DNA of 64,000 nucleotides from Halocynthiibacter styelae (GTDB lineage Bacteria > Pseudomonadota > Alphaproteobacteria > Rhodobacterales > Rhodobacteraceae). The notes below the pieces were generated by a model. It had not been told where the DNA came from. It was given only the letters and a program-made list of their open reading frames with translations, and did not search any database. Both the position numbers and the translations under genes were made by a program. Shown here piece by piece: positions 62,910-64,000 of the stretch; within the stretch, counting starts at the first letter, position 1, and each line of letters starts with the position of its first letter. The stretch spans positions 62,001 to 126,000 of the forward strand of contig NZ_JADCKQ010000010.1 in NCBI RefSeq assembly GCF_016123485.1, in the 5' to 3' direction.

Positions 62910-63983
62910 ATGGCCGATTTTAACACGCAGATTCAGCAAAGCCAGCAACAGGTTTCAGAGGCCCAGGCCCAGATCGAGGCGATCACAAGCCGGATCGAAA
63001 CCGCCCGGGCGAAAATGAAAGCCGGGGAAAGCGACATTGATATCGAAAACGCATCTTTGGATGATGTTCACGCCCACACAGACCTGATGAACGCAAATAT
63101 CGCGGAACTCATCATGGGGCTTGATGATGTCACCGCTGGGTTTTCCAAAGAATTTGACGAGATGCGGTCAAAGACCGGCTGGGAAACCTTCGTTGGGATT
63201 TTCTCCAAGGGCAAATCCGAAGCCATGCGTCAGGAACGTATGCGCGAAGCTTCTGTGCAGGATAAACTGCAGGATCTGATCAGCAAATCTGATGTGATCG
63301 TCCAGCTTCTGGAAGGCCAGCTGACTGTTCTGAACGAACAGAAAACCAAAGTCTCCGGTAACCTTGAAGGCACGCTGGATGAACGCGAAATGGTTGTGGG
63401 TGAACTTGAAACGCTGAAAGCTGAAATTCAGGGCATGGATCCGAAGATCATTGAACTGGAAAACAAGATTTCCGTGGAACAGGACGCTGCTGCGCGCACG
63501 AAACTGGAATCCGAACTGGCCCGTCTTAATGAACAATACAATGAGATGGTTCAGCAGGAACAGGTGAAGATCGCCAAGTCACAGACCCTGGAACGCTATA
63601 TCGAGAAAGGCAAAACCTGGGTCGATTCCCTGCAGAACCAGGCCGCGACGCAGATGGTGCTGATCAACAAACTGCAGACAGACACCAAGCAACGCGTGGT
63701 GCTGTATGATGCGCTGACCAGCTCTCTGAAAACCGCGCAGCAACAGGATGTTGCCCACCAGATCAACGAGATCGGCGTGGAAACAGACCAGAAAGCCCAA
63801 ACTGCCATGGCCGCCATCGGGTCCGCCACCAATCAGCGTATGGCTGAAATGATGGAGAAACACGAAGACCACATGGTCTTTGCCCGTGAGGTGCTGGAGG
63901 CGAAAGCCAAGTCAGACGAACGTTTTGCCCGCCGCTTTGAGAAGATCGTCGAGAAGCACGATAAGAACCTCTACGGCGGATGA
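62910..63983 (+). CDS. Long coiled-coil protein of unknown function
   Basis: A 357-residue soluble protein with no signal or membrane segment. Gln/Glu/Lys-rich heptad-like stretches run through most of it, for example NTQIQQSQQQVSEAQAQIEA at the N-terminus and LESELARLNEQYNEMVQQEQ near the middle. A short non-coil stretch WETFVGIFSKGKSEAMR falls near residue 92. Composition resembles proteins found upstream of TelA/XpaC-type toxic-anion-resistance genes in Rhodobacterales; the next gene lies outside the window, so this is only a guess. Preceded by RBS-like GGGAG. Confidence 0.6.
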   Translation: MADFNTQIQQSQQQVSEAQAQIEAITSRIETARAKMKAGESDIDIENASLDDVHAHTDLMNANIAELIMGLDDVTAGFSKEFDEMRSKTGWETFVGIFSKGKSEAMRQERMREASVQDKLQDLISKSDVIVQLLEGQLTVLNEQKTKVSGNLEGTLDEREMVVGELETLKAEIQGMDPKIIELENKISVEQDAAARTKLESELARLNEQYNEMVQQEQVKIAKSQTLERYIEKGKTWVDSLQNQAATQMVLINKLQTDTKQRVVLYDALTSSLKTAQQQDVAHQINEIGVETDQKAQTAMAAIGSATNQRMAEMMEKHEDHMVFAREVLEAKAKSDERFARRFEKIVEKHDKNLYGG

Positions 63984-64000
63984 ATTGGCAACTAAAAGCA

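Noticed and set aside
1-64000. CRISPR arrays, insertion sequences, tRNA or rRNA genes, prophage
   Set aside because: I found no regular spaced repeats of 25-40 bases, no transposase or integrase frames, and no tRNA cloverleaf or rRNA sequence by reading; a tRNAscan/Infernal run could still reveal a missed small RNA.

Overview
The window reads as a piece of the main chromosome of a marine-type alphaproteobacterium of the Rhodobacterales (Roseobacter group). Gene content and order support this: TIGR02186/TauE pair, nfu-tsaB-rimI, trpS, murJ-glnD, LpoA-like lipoprotein/rsmI/yraN/gshB, an Lrp-type regulator beside putA without its own DNA-binding domain, and a divergent hmu heme locus. This placement is inference from remembered gene order, not a database result. 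Genes are dense on both strands, no gap exceeds about 300 bases, and I see no rRNA, tRNA, CRISPR array, transposase or phage genes.

Layout. 1-7000: end of a RecD-like helicase, a TauE/TIGR02186 membrane pair, and a four-gene BMP-family nucleoside ABC importer. 7000-13100: rimI-tsaB-nfu, a frameshifted secreted protein, a universal stress protein, ilvE, a 45-residue micro-gene, trpS, and a rhomboid-fold protein without catalytic residues. 13100-24700: murJ, glnD, LpoA-like lipoprotein, rsmI, yraN, gshB, a ComM/YifB AAA protein, an unusual GST, and a histidine phosphatase with cobU. 24800-31500: coaBC, dut, a membrane-anchored MoeB-type enzyme, a polar amino acid importer lacking an adjacent ATPase, and an M3 peptidase. 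31500-40300: small lipoprotein, lldD, an unknown gene, trpA, a Hint-domain protein overlapping a PagL-like lipid A deacylase tail to tail, ychF, an HyuA/OXP-type ATPase and an Lrp/AsnC regulator. 40300-49700: putA, an active rhomboid, an Imm11-like orphan immunity protein, suhB, a conserved hypothetical, a D-2-hydroxyacid dehydrogenase, an SH3 protein and an acyl-CoA dehydrogenase. 49700-51380: two decaying genes (aminotransferase and TPP-dependent enzyme). 51340-60210: a complete heme acquisition island (HmuVUTS, outer-membrane receptor, ExbB, two ExbD, TonB) with a TGA-N9-TCA iron box in the divergent promoter. 60370-63983: gabD-type aldehyde dehydrogenase, a kynurenine-formamidase-like hydrolase and a long coiled-coil protein.

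The observation I would follow first is a pair of 44-bp intergenic elements (8734-8777 and 44722-44765). Each has four ATGCA-type repeats phased at exactly 11 bp, and they lie 36 kb apart. One sits in a divergent promoter region, the other between two convergent genes. A second dispersed intergenic family (44650-44693 and 62769-62796) shares an 11-base and a 14-base block in inverted orientation. Other notable points are the degraded TPP-enzyme/aminotransferase operon beside the heme island, a G-tract frameshift that carries one reading frame antisense through a stress gene, and the catalytically dead rhomboid.
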